From Miniphocaeibacter halophilus (GTDB taxonomy: Bacteria > Bacillota > Clostridia > Tissierellales > Peptoniphilaceae), in contig NZ_CP066744.1 in the NCBI RefSeq assembly GCF_016458825.1, positions 989,868-1,053,867 of the forward strand: a DNA stretch of 64,000 bases, read 5' to 3'. The notes beneath the pieces were generated by a model. It saw nothing but the letters and a program-made list of their open reading frames with translations, searched no databases and was not told the origin of the DNA. Position numbers and translations under genes: made by a program. This document shows positions 26,396 to 35,121 of this stretch, piece by piece. The first letter of the stretch is position 1, and every line of letters begins with the position of its first letter.

Positions 26396-27715
26396 TTAAT
26401 CAACTCTTTCATTTTTTAAGGTTACTTCTAATACTGTATCTATACTATCCGGTAAAATAGGATTTTCACCTAGATTCGCAAAGACTATATTAGGATAATC
26501 ACTATGAACCCAACTTGTAGATATTGGTACTTCTGCTCCTGAGTATAAATATTTTATAAGGTCTACTTCTTCATGTTTAATACCAATTAAAGGTAATGGA
26601 CCTATTGAATTCTCATAGATATGAAAATATATTTTGTTTCCTTTTTGTGTTACTCTTCCATAATCCGGTTTTTCAATTGAAGATTTTCCACATCCATATA
26701 TACTTTCACTATTATCTTTCATCCAATTACCAATTATATCCAATCTTTCTATCGCTTCTTTTGGAATATTTCCCCTTGCATCAGGACCAACATTTAAAAT
26801 CATATTTCCGCCTTTAGATACACACTCTACTAATTTTTTTATAAGCATATCTGCCGGTTTATAGAATTTATCTGTTGCATGATATCCCCAATTATTATTC
26901 ATTGTGACACATGCTTCCCAAATCAAGTCTTCTCCATTTACATCTTGAATACCATTTGGTGGAATCATTTTTTCCGGAGTAACAAAATCTCCATGATATG
27001 GTGTAGGATTTCCTTCTGCTAAGGAGCCATATCCTTCTCCACTTACCTCTAATCTATTATCTATTATTACATCTGGTTGTAATTTTCTAACCATATTTAT
27101 TAATTCTGTTGCACGCCAAACTTCCCCTCGCATATCATCATAAGCAAAATCAAACCATAACAAATCGAGTTTTCCATAATTTGTACAAATTTCCTCAATT
27201 TGTTTGTGCATGTAATCTAAGTAATTATCAAAATCTATTTCTCTTTTATTATATTCTTCATTGTTTCTCATTGGATGAAATCTATCATTTAATGAAGGAT
27301 AATCATTATGATACCAATCTAGTAAAGTAAAATATAATCCAACTTTCAATCCTTCTACTCTTACTGCCTCAACAAAATCTTTAACTATATCCCTTCCCAA
27401 TTTAGTATTTGTTGATTTATACTCGGTATATTTACTATCAAATAAGCAAAAACCATCATGATGTTTTGCAGTTAAAACTACATATTTCATTCCTGCTTCT
27501 TTTGCTGCTTTAGCCCAAGCTTTCGGATTATAATCTACCGGATTAAATTCTTCAAAATATTTTTGATAGTCTTCATTAGATAATTCTTCGTAGCTTCTTC
27601 CCCATTCACTTCTTGCAGGAATAGCATAGAGGCCCCAATGTATAAACATTCCGAATCTAGCATCTACATACCAAGACATTCTTCTATTATATTCTTCTCT
27701 ATTAAATTTATACAT
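26396..27715 (-). CDS. Alpha-L-fucosidase, glycoside hydrolase family 29
   Basis: The 439-residue GH29 retaining fucosidase has RFGMFIHWG (20-28), KHHDGFCLF (84-92) and the nucleophile segment LDLLWFDF (D189), plus the late GGNMILNVGPDARG. The usual glycine after WFD is phenylalanine here. There is no signal peptide, so it removes fucose from imported compounds in the cytoplasm. ATG 27715 follows GGAGGAG, and the first codons overlap the oppF stop by eight bases. In context the substrate is probably alpha-1,6-linked core fucose on GlcNAc-Asn; the linkage is inference. Confidence 0.9.
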   Translation of the reverse strand: MYKFNREEYNRRMSWYVDARFGMFIHWGLYAIPARSEWGRSYEELSNEDYQKYFEEFNPVDYNPKAWAKAAKEAGMKYVVLTAKHHDGFCLFDSKYTEYKSTNTKLGRDIVKDFVEAVRVEGLKVGLYFTLLDWYHNDYPSLNDRFHPMRNNEEYNKREIDFDNYLDYMHKQIEEICTNYGKLDLLWFDFAYDDMRGEVWRATELINMVRKLQPDVIIDNRLEVSGEGYGSLAEGNPTPYHGDFVTPEKMIPPNGIQDVNGEDLIWEACVTMNNNWGYHATDKFYKPADMLIKKLVECVSKGGNMILNVGPDARGNIPKEAIERLDIIGNWMKDNSESIYGCGKSSIEKPDYGRVTQKGNKIYFHIYENSIGPLPLIGIKHEEVDLIKYLYSGAEVPISTSWVHSDYPNIVFANLGENPILPDSIDTVLEVTLKNERVD

Positions 27716-28697
27716 TGAATTTCTCCTCCATTTCCCTTGCATAATGACATCTTACAAAATGCCCCTTTTCTATTTCAATATATTCAGGTTTTTCATTTTT
27801 ACATTTATCAGTTGCATAAGGACATCTTGTTCTAAACAAACATCCTGATGGTAAATTTGTCGGACTTGGAATATCTCCTTTTATGACAATTCTTTTTTGT
27901 TTTTGCTCAGGATCCGGTATTGGAACTGCTGATAATAATGCCCTTGTATAAGGATGGGTTGGATGATCATATAAATTATCCTTTGTAGCTATCTCTACAA
28001 TAGTTCCTAAATACATTACTGCAATACGATCTGAAATCATTTCAACTACACTTAAATCATGGGAAATGAATAAATACGTTAGATCATATTCCTTCTGAAG
28101 GTCCTGCATTAGATTTAAAACTTGTGCTTGTATAGAAACATCTAATGCTGATACCGGCTCGTCGGCTATTATTAATTTAGGTCTTACAGTTAAAGCTCTA
28201 GCTATTCCTATTCTTTGTCTTTGACCTCCTGAAAACTCATGAGGGTATCTTTCTCCATGTAATGGACTAAGTCCTACTACTTCCAGTAATTCATGTACTT
28301 TTTTTAATCTTTCCCTGCTAGACATTTTAGTATGAACTAAAAGAGGTTCTCCTATTAAATCTTGGATTTTCATCCTAGGATTTAAAGAACCATATGGATC
28401 TTGAAATATCATTTGTATTTCAGACCTTAAACTTCTCATTTCCTTTTCTTTAATATTTGATATGTTTTTTCCATCAAATATTATTTCACCACTATCAGGA
28501 GATACTAAATGATTAATTAACCTTCCTGTAGTAGATTTACCACAACCGGATTCTCCTACTAAAGAAAAAGTTTCACCGGCAAAAATATCAAACGAAACAT
28601 CATTTACAGCATGAACAAATTTTTTCTTACCAAATAATCCTTTATTAACTGCAAATGTTTTAGATACATTTTTAACAGTAACTAATTTATTTGCCAT
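27708..28697 (-). CDS. oppF: Oligopeptide ABC transporter ATPase (OppF type)
   Basis: The 329-residue ATPase has Walker A GESGCGKST, signature FSGGQRQRIGIAR and Walker B LIIADEPVSALD, followed by the OppF/DppF C-terminal extension that includes cysteines in GCLFRTRCPYATDKC (possible Fe-S or structural site). It starts inside the end of oppD (11-base overlap) with GGAAGAAG upstream. With OppD it powers the importer encoded upstream. The conserved cysteine tail is common in this subfamily. Confidence 0.92.
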   Translation of the reverse strand: MANKLVTVKNVSKTFAVNKGLFGKKKFVHAVNDVSFDIFAGETFSLVGESGCGKSTTGRLINHLVSPDSGEIIFDGKNISNIKEKEMRSLRSEIQMIFQDPYGSLNPRMKIQDLIGEPLLVHTKMSSRERLKKVHELLEVVGLSPLHGERYPHEFSGGQRQRIGIARALTVRPKLIIADEPVSALDVSIQAQVLNLMQDLQKEYDLTYLFISHDLSVVEMISDRIAVMYLGTIVEIATKDNLYDHPTHPYTRALLSAVPIPDPEQKQKRIVIKGDIPSPTNLPSGCLFRTRCPYATDKCKNEKPEYIEIEKGHFVRCHYAREMEEKFNV

Positions 28698-29694
28698 TTT
28701 TAACTTCTTCCTTTCTATTTGTTTTATTAACTAAATAGCATCTACATCTTCTTTCTGGATTATCTTCAATATTCTCTAATTCTGGTTCTTGTTCTCTACA
28801 AATATCCATAACATACTTACATCTTGGTGCAAATTTACAACCCTTAGGTAACATTGATAAATCCGGAACATTTCCAGGTATTGAATTTAATTTTTTTATT
28901 CCACTACGTAAAATCGGTACAGAAGCTATTAGCCCTTGAGTATAAGGATGTAATGGATTTTTAAACAGATCAATTACAGGTGCTTCTTCAACTATTCTTC
29001 CGGCATACATTACAATTACTCTGGAACACATTTCTGCAACTACTCCTAAGTCGTGAGTAATCATAAGTATTCCCATATCTTTTTCTTTTCTAATCTGTTC
29101 CATTAATTCAAGAATTTGTGCTTGAATGGTAACATCTAAAGCTGTTGTTGGTTCATCAGCTATTAGTATTTTTGGATTACATGACATTGCCATAGCTATC
29201 ATAACCCTTTGACTCATACCTCCTGATAGCTGATGTGGATAGCTTTTTAAGGTTACATTAGGGTCAGGAATACCTACAAGTTCTAAGGAATCAAAAGCTA
29301 TTTTTTGAGCTTCTTCTTTAGAAATATCATTATGAAGAAGTATTGCTTCTGTAAGTTGTTTTTCAACCCTCATACTTGGATTTAATGAGTTCATCGGCTC
29401 CTGAAATATCATAGATATTTCACTTCCCCTAATTTTCATTAGTTCCTTAGTATCTAACTTTAAAATATCCCTTCCTTCCATTAAAACTTCACCTTCCGGG
29501 TTTCTACTAGTATCTTTATCGAGTAATCTCATAATAGATAGAGATGTTACAGATTTACCACAGCCGGATTCTCCAACCAATCCTAATATCTCTCCACTAT
29601 CTATATGAAATGAAACTTTATCTACTGCTCTTGTCCAAGTTTTATCCTTTTTAAATTCGGTACTTAAATTTTTAACTTCTAATAATTTTCCCAT
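28687..29694 (-). CDS. oppD: Oligopeptide ABC transporter ATPase (OppD type)
   Basis: The 335-residue ATPase has Walker A GESGCGKSV, signature LSGGMSQRVMIAMA and Walker B ILIADEPTTALD, with the C-terminal oligopeptide/dipeptide extension GCKFAPRCKYVMDIC. AGGAGG precedes the ATG and the gap to oppC is nine bases. It pairs with OppF as the two-ATPase motor typical of peptide, nickel or glycan importers of this family. Confidence 0.92.
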   Translation of the reverse strand: MGKLLEVKNLSTEFKKDKTWTRAVDKVSFHIDSGEILGLVGESGCGKSVTSLSIMRLLDKDTSRNPEGEVLMEGRDILKLDTKELMKIRGSEISMIFQEPMNSLNPSMRVEKQLTEAILLHNDISKEEAQKIAFDSLELVGIPDPNVTLKSYPHQLSGGMSQRVMIAMAMSCNPKILIADEPTTALDVTIQAQILELMEQIRKEKDMGILMITHDLGVVAEMCSRVIVMYAGRIVEEAPVIDLFKNPLHPYTQGLIASVPILRSGIKKLNSIPGNVPDLSMLPKGCKFAPRCKYVMDICREQEPELENIEDNPERRCRCYLVNKTNRKEEVKNGK

Positions 29695-29703
29695 TTTAGC
29701 CTC

Positions 29704-30591
29704 CTAGTTCATTTTTGGATCTAAAGTATCTCTTAAGCCATCACCTAATAAGTTAAAGGCTAAAACAGTAACAAATATTATTAAACCCGGAAATAACACA
29801 ATATGTGGAGCGGTCTTTAAATAATTTCTTCCCTGAGACAACATAGCTCCCCAGTCAGGTTCAGTTACATTTGCGCCAAAACCCAAGAAACTTAAAGATG
29901 ATGCTGCTAATATTGCAGTACCTATTCTCATAGTAAAGTTTACTATTAAAGATTGTATTGTTCCCGGAAATATATGAACAAATAAAATTCTTCCATTTGA
30001 ACACCCTATTGATCTTGCTACTTCAACATAAGTTTGTCCCTTTACTGAAATAACTGCACTTCTGACTATTCTGGCAAAAGATGGTACTGTAAAGACAGCT
30101 ATTGCAATCATTACATTTACCATTCCCGGTCCAATTATTGCTACAACTGCTATTGCTAACAATATATCTGGAAATGAAAACAAAACATCACAACATCTCA
30201 TTATAAATCCATCTATTAAACCACCATAAAATCCAGCTATAAGTCCTAATATTACACCAAAAACTGTTCCTATAATCGTTGCTATTAAAGCACTTGAAAG
30301 AGACAATCTTGTTCCTGTTACAAGTCTACTAAATACATCTCTACCAAATTCATCTGTCCCAAATAAATGTTTAGCACTTGGTCCTTGTAAAATATTTGCA
30401 TAATCAGCCTCAGCTGCATTATAAGGAGCTATATATTTACCAAAAATTGCAATTAAAAACAAAAAGATTATTACACCAAAAGAAATAACCGCTGTTTTTC
30501 TTCTTAAAAATTTTTTAATGAATTCCTTTGCTTTACTTTTTGGTTTAGGTAATTCATTTTCAGATAATATTACATTTTTATTTTCAGACAT
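29704..30591 (-). CDS. oppC: Oligopeptide ABC transporter permease (OppC type)
   Basis: The 295-residue permease has an N-terminal OppC-type cytoplasmic segment, about six membrane helices, and the ABC permease loop VEVARSIGCSNGRILFVHIFPG, which contacts the ATPase. HLFGTDEFGRDVFSRL is the OppC/DppC hallmark after helix 1. AGGAGGG precedes the ATG. Ten bases separate it from oppB. Confidence 0.92.
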   Translation of the reverse strand: MSENKNVILSENELPKPKSKAKEFIKKFLRRKTAVISFGVIIFLFLIAIFGKYIAPYNAAEADYANILQGPSAKHLFGTDEFGRDVFSRLVTGTRLSLSSALIATIIGTVFGVILGLIAGFYGGLIDGFIMRCCDVLFSFPDILLAIAVVAIIGPGMVNVMIAIAVFTVPSFARIVRSAVISVKGQTYVEVARSIGCSNGRILFVHIFPGTIQSLIVNFTMRIGTAILAASSLSFLGFGANVTEPDWGAMLSQGRNYLKTAPHIVLFPGLIIFVTVLAFNLLGDGLRDTLDPKMN

Positions 30592-30601
30592 AATAACCCT
30601 C

Positions 30602-31522
30602 CTAATCGTATCTAACTTTAGGATTTATTACACCATATAATAAATCAACTACTAAGTTTATAACAATGTATTCTAATGCAAAAAATAATAGTAATGCTTG
30701 AACTACCTTATAATCCCTAAAGTTAATTGAATCCACCAATAATCTTCCTAGCCCTGGAATAGAGAAAACTGTTTCTGCCATTACAGAACCAGATAATAAT
30801 CCTCCTATTTGTAATCCTGCTACTGTAATAATTTCTATTAGTGAATTTCTAAAAGCATGTTTCATTACAACAAATTTTTCACTTAGTCCCTTTGCTCTTG
30901 CTGTTCTTATGTAACCTTCTCTCATTGTTTCCAACATTGATGACCTTGTAAATCTAGCTAAAACTGCCATAATTCCTGCTCCCATTGTTAATGATGGTAG
31001 AACATAACTTTGCCAACTTTCAAGACCACCAGTTGGAAACCAACCAAGAACAACTGAAAATTTTTGAATGAGTTGAAGACCTAACCAGAAGCCCGGTATG
31101 GATATTCCTGAAATAGCTATTATCATACCAATATAATCTAAAGTCTTCCCATGTTTTATTGCTGAAACTATCCCTATTCCTATTCCTATTATAGTTGCCC
31201 ATATCATTGATGAAATTGTAAGCATAATAGTTGGTTTTAATCTTGGAACTATTGTATCTGCTACTGTTTTGTTATTTTTAACAGACATTCCCAAATCACC
31301 TTTTACTAGTCCTGTCATATATTCTTTATATTGGGTTAGTAATGGTTTATTTAAACCTAATTGTTCCCGCACTAATTCAACTTCAGCTTTAGTAGCATCT
31401 GGTCCGGTAATCATTTTTGCCGGATCTCCCGGAATCATGTGTACAAACATAAAAATTAAAAAAGATATTACTAATAATAAAGGGATAATACTTAAAATTC
31501 TTTTTATACTATAACGTAACAT
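30602..31522 (-). CDS. oppB: Oligopeptide ABC transporter permease (OppB type)
   Basis: The 306-residue permease begins RYSIKRILSIIPLLLVISFLIF and has the family features HMIPGDPA, YIRTARAKGLSEKFVVMKHAFRN (the ATPase-contact loop) and AETVFSIPGLGRLLVDSI. AGGAGG precedes the ATG. A hairpin with T tail sits between it and the binding-protein gene, so oppB and everything after it depend on readthrough of that site. Confidence 0.92.
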   Translation of the reverse strand: MLRYSIKRILSIIPLLLVISFLIFMFVHMIPGDPAKMITGPDATKAEVELVREQLGLNKPLLTQYKEYMTGLVKGDLGMSVKNNKTVADTIVPRLKPTIMLTISSMIWATIIGIGIGIVSAIKHGKTLDYIGMIIAISGISIPGFWLGLQLIQKFSVVLGWFPTGGLESWQSYVLPSLTMGAGIMAVLARFTRSSMLETMREGYIRTARAKGLSEKFVVMKHAFRNSLIEIITVAGLQIGGLLSGSVMAETVFSIPGLGRLLVDSINFRDYKVVQALLLFFALEYIVINLVVDLLYGVINPKVRYD

Positions 31523-31532
31523 TATTACCTCC

Positions 31533-31582
31533 TAAAAATAAAAAGCCATCTAATTTCCTATATACTGGATTAATTAGATGGC
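31533..31582 (-). terminator. Attenuator hairpin between oppA and oppB
   Basis: GCCATCTAATT and AATTAGATGGC are perfect 11-base arms (31572-31582 and 31545-31555) with a 16-base loop. On the minus strand the stem is followed by a T-rich tail (31533-31544). This would make more binding protein than downstream products, a common arrangement in importer operons. Confidence 0.82.
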
Positions 31583-31591
31583 AATCTTCTA

Positions 31592-33223
31592 TTATTGTGC
31601 TAATTTTGCATTTGCAAAATTGAACGCTCCATCTGGTGCTACATAAACTCCAGAAAGATATGATTTTGTTGCATAGATTATTTGATCATTTCCTAAAAAT
31701 AACCAAGGTGCCTCATCCCATACAATTTTTTGAGCTTTTGCGTATAATTCATTTTGTTTTTCTGTATCAGCTGTTTTCAATCCCTCATCTAGTAATTTAT
31801 CAAATTCTTCATTTTGGAAATATGCGGAGTTTGCATTTGTTGGAGGTATCATAGTACTGTATAACAATGCTCTCATTGAACTATCCATTGTGAAATCTGA
31901 TGCTGACCAGTTAACATACCACATATTTACTTCAGCTTCTTCTTTTTCAACATATATTTTATCGTTTCTTGTTGCTTCTTCCATTGGTAATACTTCAACT
32001 TCTATTCCAATTTGTTCCAATTGTTGTTTAATAAATGTCATTCCTTTAATTTCTTGAGTAGTATTATCTCCCCAAATAGTTAACTTGAAACCATCTTCGT
32101 ATCCGGCTTCTTTCATCAACTCTTTAGCTTTTTCTAAATCATAATCATAACCTTCTTGTTCCACATAACCTTCAATTATTGAAGGAACTGCTGAAGTTGC
32201 AGGTTTTGCATATCCGGAATACATAAGTTGAACAAATGCTTCTTTATCTATTGCATAATTCATAGCTTGTCTAACTCTTACATCACTTAATTCCGGTATT
32301 AATTTATTTAAAGCAACAAACCTCATAATATTAGAGTCATTCTTTAATATATTAATATCTTCTGCATCTTCAACTGCTGCTAATTGGTCTGAAGTCATTG
32401 GGTAAACAAAGTCTGCTTCTCCTGTTTGTAACATTGCAGTTCTTGAACCGGCTTCTCCTACTTCTTTTACAGTTACTGAGTCAACACCTGGCTTTTCTCC
32501 CCAATAATCTTCATTTTTAACCATCTTAGTGTGACTTCCTTGTTCCCATTCAACATATTTAAATGGTCCTGTTCCTACTGGATTATTCATTATATCATTA
32601 CCAAATTCTTCAATAGCTTTTGGACTTACTATACAAAATTGACTTAGTCTATTTAAAAATGGTGACCAAGGTTCTGTCAATTTAAATACTACTGTATAAT
32701 CATCTGGTGTTTCTATACTTTCAACTCTAAAACTTTCTGTACCGTCATCTTTAGTTTCAACAAATGTACGTCTTTGACGTAGCTCATTATCCTTATCTAT
32801 AACCCTATCATAATTTGCTTTTACAGCCTCTGCATTAAAATCTGTACCATCATGGAATTTTATACCTTCATTTAATTTAAAGGTATAGGTTAAAGAATCT
32901 TCTGATATTTCCCAAGATTTAGCTAATTGTCCAACCATTTTTTGATTTTCATCAAATTTAACAAGATTTTCAAACATTCCCCTAGTTGTCGCTATAGAGT
33001 TAGTATCACCAATATTTGCTGGATCTAGTGAATTTATACTTCCTTCTATTGCTATTACTAAATCATTATCCGGTGATTTTGCATCACTATTAGATGCTGT
33101 GCTTAATTTACCGTCTCCACTGTCTGTAGCTTTCTTTCCATCATCTTTGTTTCCACAAGCTGTTAAACCTAATATAAGCAAACTAGCTAATAGAACAAAA
33201 ATTAGTCTCTTTTTTAACTTCAT
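31592..33223 (-). CDS. oppA: Oligopeptide ABC transporter solute-binding lipoprotein (OppA/DppA type)
   Basis: The 543-residue family 5 extracellular binding protein has a lipoprotein signal (basic start, hydrophobic LIFVLLASLLILG, lipobox LTAC with C23). It is followed by a Ser/Asp-rich linker and the family signature EISEDSLTYTFKLNEGIKFHDGTDF. ATG 33223 is chosen for its AAGGAGG; the frame is open eleven codons further but without a site. It is the first gene of the operon and should catch the glyco-asparagine or glycopeptide outside the cell; the ligand is inferred from the enzymes downstream. Confidence 0.92.
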   Translation of the reverse strand: MKLKKRLIFVLLASLLILGLTACGNKDDGKKATDSGDGKLSTASNSDAKSPDNDLVIAIEGSINSLDPANIGDTNSIATTRGMFENLVKFDENQKMVGQLAKSWEISEDSLTYTFKLNEGIKFHDGTDFNAEAVKANYDRVIDKDNELRQRRTFVETKDDGTESFRVESIETPDDYTVVFKLTEPWSPFLNRLSQFCIVSPKAIEEFGNDIMNNPVGTGPFKYVEWEQGSHTKMVKNEDYWGEKPGVDSVTVKEVGEAGSRTAMLQTGEADFVYPMTSDQLAAVEDAEDINILKNDSNIMRFVALNKLIPELSDVRVRQAMNYAIDKEAFVQLMYSGYAKPATSAVPSIIEGYVEQEGYDYDLEKAKELMKEAGYEDGFKLTIWGDNTTQEIKGMTFIKQQLEQIGIEVEVLPMEEATRNDKIYVEKEEAEVNMWYVNWSASDFTMDSSMRALLYSTMIPPTNANSAYFQNEEFDKLLDEGLKTADTEKQNELYAKAQKIVWDEAPWLFLGNDQIIYATKSYLSGVYVAPDGAFNFANAKLAQ

Positions 33224-33281
33224 AATTTCCTCCTTAGTATGTACTAATTTAAACATAAAATCGTTTTCTTATGTTGACTTG

Positions 33282-33311
33282 ATTATACTATACCAATATT
33301 ATTATTGTCAA
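33282..33311 (-). promoter_or_regulatory. Consensus promoter of the opp-fucosidase operon
   Basis: On the minus strand TTGACA (33311-33306) and TATAAT (33287-33282) are 18 bases apart, about 60 bases before the oppA ATG. Both boxes match sigma-A consensus fully, so expression must be limited by repression or attenuation. Confidence 0.8.
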
Positions 33312-33364
33312 TTGTTTTGTATTGTTTTGTTGTAAAAAATTATTGATTAATACTAATTAATAAT
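33311..33364 (-). promoter_or_regulatory. Candidate operator: tandem repeat and palindrome upstream of oppA promoter
   Basis: ATTGTTTTGT occurs twice in perfect tandem (33311-33320, 33321-33330), touching the -35 box. Nine bases beyond is a 26-base imperfect palindrome (33339-33364) with arms ATTATTGATTA and TAATTAATAAT. They could bind the DeoR-type regulator encoded in the operon or a global factor; assignment is inference. Confidence 0.45.
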
Positions 33365-33406
33365 TTATATTTATATGTATAACAATTTATGTTATTTTTT
33401 AAATCT

Positions 33407-34789
33407 TTATAATAATTTTTCAATTATAGGGAAAATAAATAGTTTTATAACAAATAATACACCAAGTACCCACATTACTGCTCCTGGTTTGTTAGCTTCT
33501 CCTTGTACTACTTTTACTAATAGATAGGACATTACTCCCCACATTATACCTGCTGAAATTGAATATCCTACAACCATAAATATAATAGCAAATACTCCCG
33601 GAATTATTACATCGGCTTTATCCCACTCAAAATCTCTCATAGGTTCACACATCATAATACCTACCATTATTAAGGCTGGGGCTGTTGCAAATCCTGGAAT
33701 AGCACCAATTATTGGGAAAAATGGTATAGCTAGTAAAAATAATATTGCTGTAACAACTGCTGTTAACCCAGTTCTACCGCCTTCTTCAACTCCTGATGCA
33801 GATTCTACGAAAGTAGTAACTGTTGAAGTTCCTAGTATAGCTCCACAAGTTGTAGCTATTGCATCTGATGTAAAGGCACGTCCTGCTCCCGGGAAGTTTC
33901 CATTTTCATCAACTAGTTTAGCCTTTGTTGCTACACCTGCAAAAGTTCCTAAGGTGTCAAATATATCTACATATAAAAATGTTAGTATTACCATAGCAAA
34001 TTGTAGTATATTTTCCGGACTTGAAAAAGCAGTTTTTAATCCTGTAAAACATAGTCCAAAGGTTGGTGCTAGACTTGGTGGTAAACTTACTACTCCTGAT
34101 GGGAAAAGTGAAAATAATCCTGCATCTGGGATTACTTGATACCAACCGGCTACCTGAGCTACCATACCTAAAATCCATGTAGCAAATATTCCTATTAATA
34201 AAGAACCCTTTACTTTTTTAATCCATAAAATAATTGTAATAGCAAGACCTATAATAGCTAATGCTGTTGCCGCTTCTGTTAAATTAGGATTAACTGCTAC
34301 TAATGTTGCCGGGTCTCCAACTATAATATTTGCATTTTGAAAACCTATAAACATTATAAATAATCCGATACCTGCTGATATAGCTAACCGTAACTGTTTT
34401 GGAATTGCTTCCATTAATTTTGTTCTTACATTTGTTACACTTAGTAAAATAAAAATTAATCCTTCAACTAAGACAGCTGCTAGTGCAAAGGATGGTTCAT
34501 AACCCATTGTTAGTACAACTGTATATGCGAAAAATGCATTTAAACCCATGCCTGGAGCCTGAGCAAAAGGTAAACCTGCAAATAATCCCATTAACATTGT
34601 ACCTATAACAGCTGAAAGTGCAGTTGCCATGAATACAGCACCTGAATCTAATCCGGATTCAGAAAGTATATTCATATTAACCGGTAGTATGTACGCCATA
34701 GTAACAAATGTAGTAATACCAGCTATAATTTCTGTTTTAACATTGGTATTTCTCTCTTTTAATTTAAAAAATCTTTCTAAACTTTCCAT
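33407..34789 (-). CDS. NCS2-family guanine/hypoxanthine permease (AzgA/PbuG-like)
   Basis: The 460-residue protein with about 12 to 14 hydrophobic helices belongs to the AzgA/PbuG branch of NCS2. It shows GITTFVTMAYILPVN near the start, GMGLNAFFAY, FDTLGTFAGVA and TSTVTTFVESASGVEEGGRTGL. It takes up purine bases, probably guanine or hypoxanthine, with H+. ATG 34789 has AGAAGGG upstream; an earlier ATG at 34861 lacks a site. I looked for a purine riboswitch in the leader and did not find one. It is monocistronic. Confidence 0.9.
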   Translation of the reverse strand: MESLERFFKLKERNTNVKTEIIAGITTFVTMAYILPVNMNILSESGLDSGAVFMATALSAVIGTMLMGLFAGLPFAQAPGMGLNAFFAYTVVLTMGYEPSFALAAVLVEGLIFILLSVTNVRTKLMEAIPKQLRLAISAGIGLFIMFIGFQNANIIVGDPATLVAVNPNLTEAATALAIIGLAITIILWIKKVKGSLLIGIFATWILGMVAQVAGWYQVIPDAGLFSLFPSGVVSLPPSLAPTFGLCFTGLKTAFSSPENILQFAMVILTFLYVDIFDTLGTFAGVATKAKLVDENGNFPGAGRAFTSDAIATTCGAILGTSTVTTFVESASGVEEGGRTGLTAVVTAILFLLAIPFFPIIGAIPGFATAPALIMVGIMMCEPMRDFEWDKADVIIPGVFAIIFMVVGYSISAGIMWGVMSYLLVKVVQGEANKPGAVMWVLGVLFVIKLFIFPIIEKLL

Positions 34790-34920
34790 ACATCCCTTCT
34801 TTCTTTTTAAACTATTTTCCCTGCTTTTATTATATATTCTATAATTATATGTAGCAAGCAAACTTTTAAATAAATTATAGGTTAAAAGTTGAGTTTTATA
34901 TGTTTTTAAAATGCATTTCC

Positions 34921-34949
34921 TTGATTTATTATTTTTTTTACGTTATAAT
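34921..34949 (+). promoter_or_regulatory. Promoter of the Mn2+ riboswitch/P-type ATPase unit
   Basis: TTGATT (34921-34926) and TATAAT (34944-34949) with 17-base spacing lie immediately before the riboswitch, giving a start near 34956. Confidence 0.75.
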
Positions 34950-34959
34950 TTTTGTTATT

Positions 34960-35086
34960 AAGGGGAGTAGCTATAAAAGTTTAATCGTCAATACGGAATT
35001 TTTACTATTAATTTTCCCGGTTAAACACCCAAAGTGGTAGCAAGACCTTTGCCTTCATTATAGTGAAAGCAAAGGTCTTTTTTTAT
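34960..35086 (+). ncRNA. yybP-ykoY (manganese) riboswitch with expression-platform terminator
   Basis: The two invariant loop sequences of the yybP-ykoY family are present exactly: GGGGAGTAGC at the 5' side and GCAAGACCTTTGCC at the 3' side, about 70 bases apart, with paired regions between. The 3' part also builds a terminator (AGACCTTTGC at 35043-35052 with GCAAAGGTCT at 35069-35078, then T residues). Metal binding should use the same bases in the aptamer and prevent termination, so high Mn2+ switches the downstream ATPase on. The class is known to sense Mn2+. Confidence 0.92.
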
Positions 35087-35121
35087 TAAGCTTCCAACCC
35101 TAATTTTAAAGGAGGTATTAA

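Noticed and set aside
33407-34920. Purine riboswitch upstream of the guanine/hypoxanthine permease
   Set aside because: The leader (34790-34920) has no TATAAT-C-Y-Y core or paired loop pattern of the purine aptamer; only AT-rich DNA and a possible -10 box were seen.
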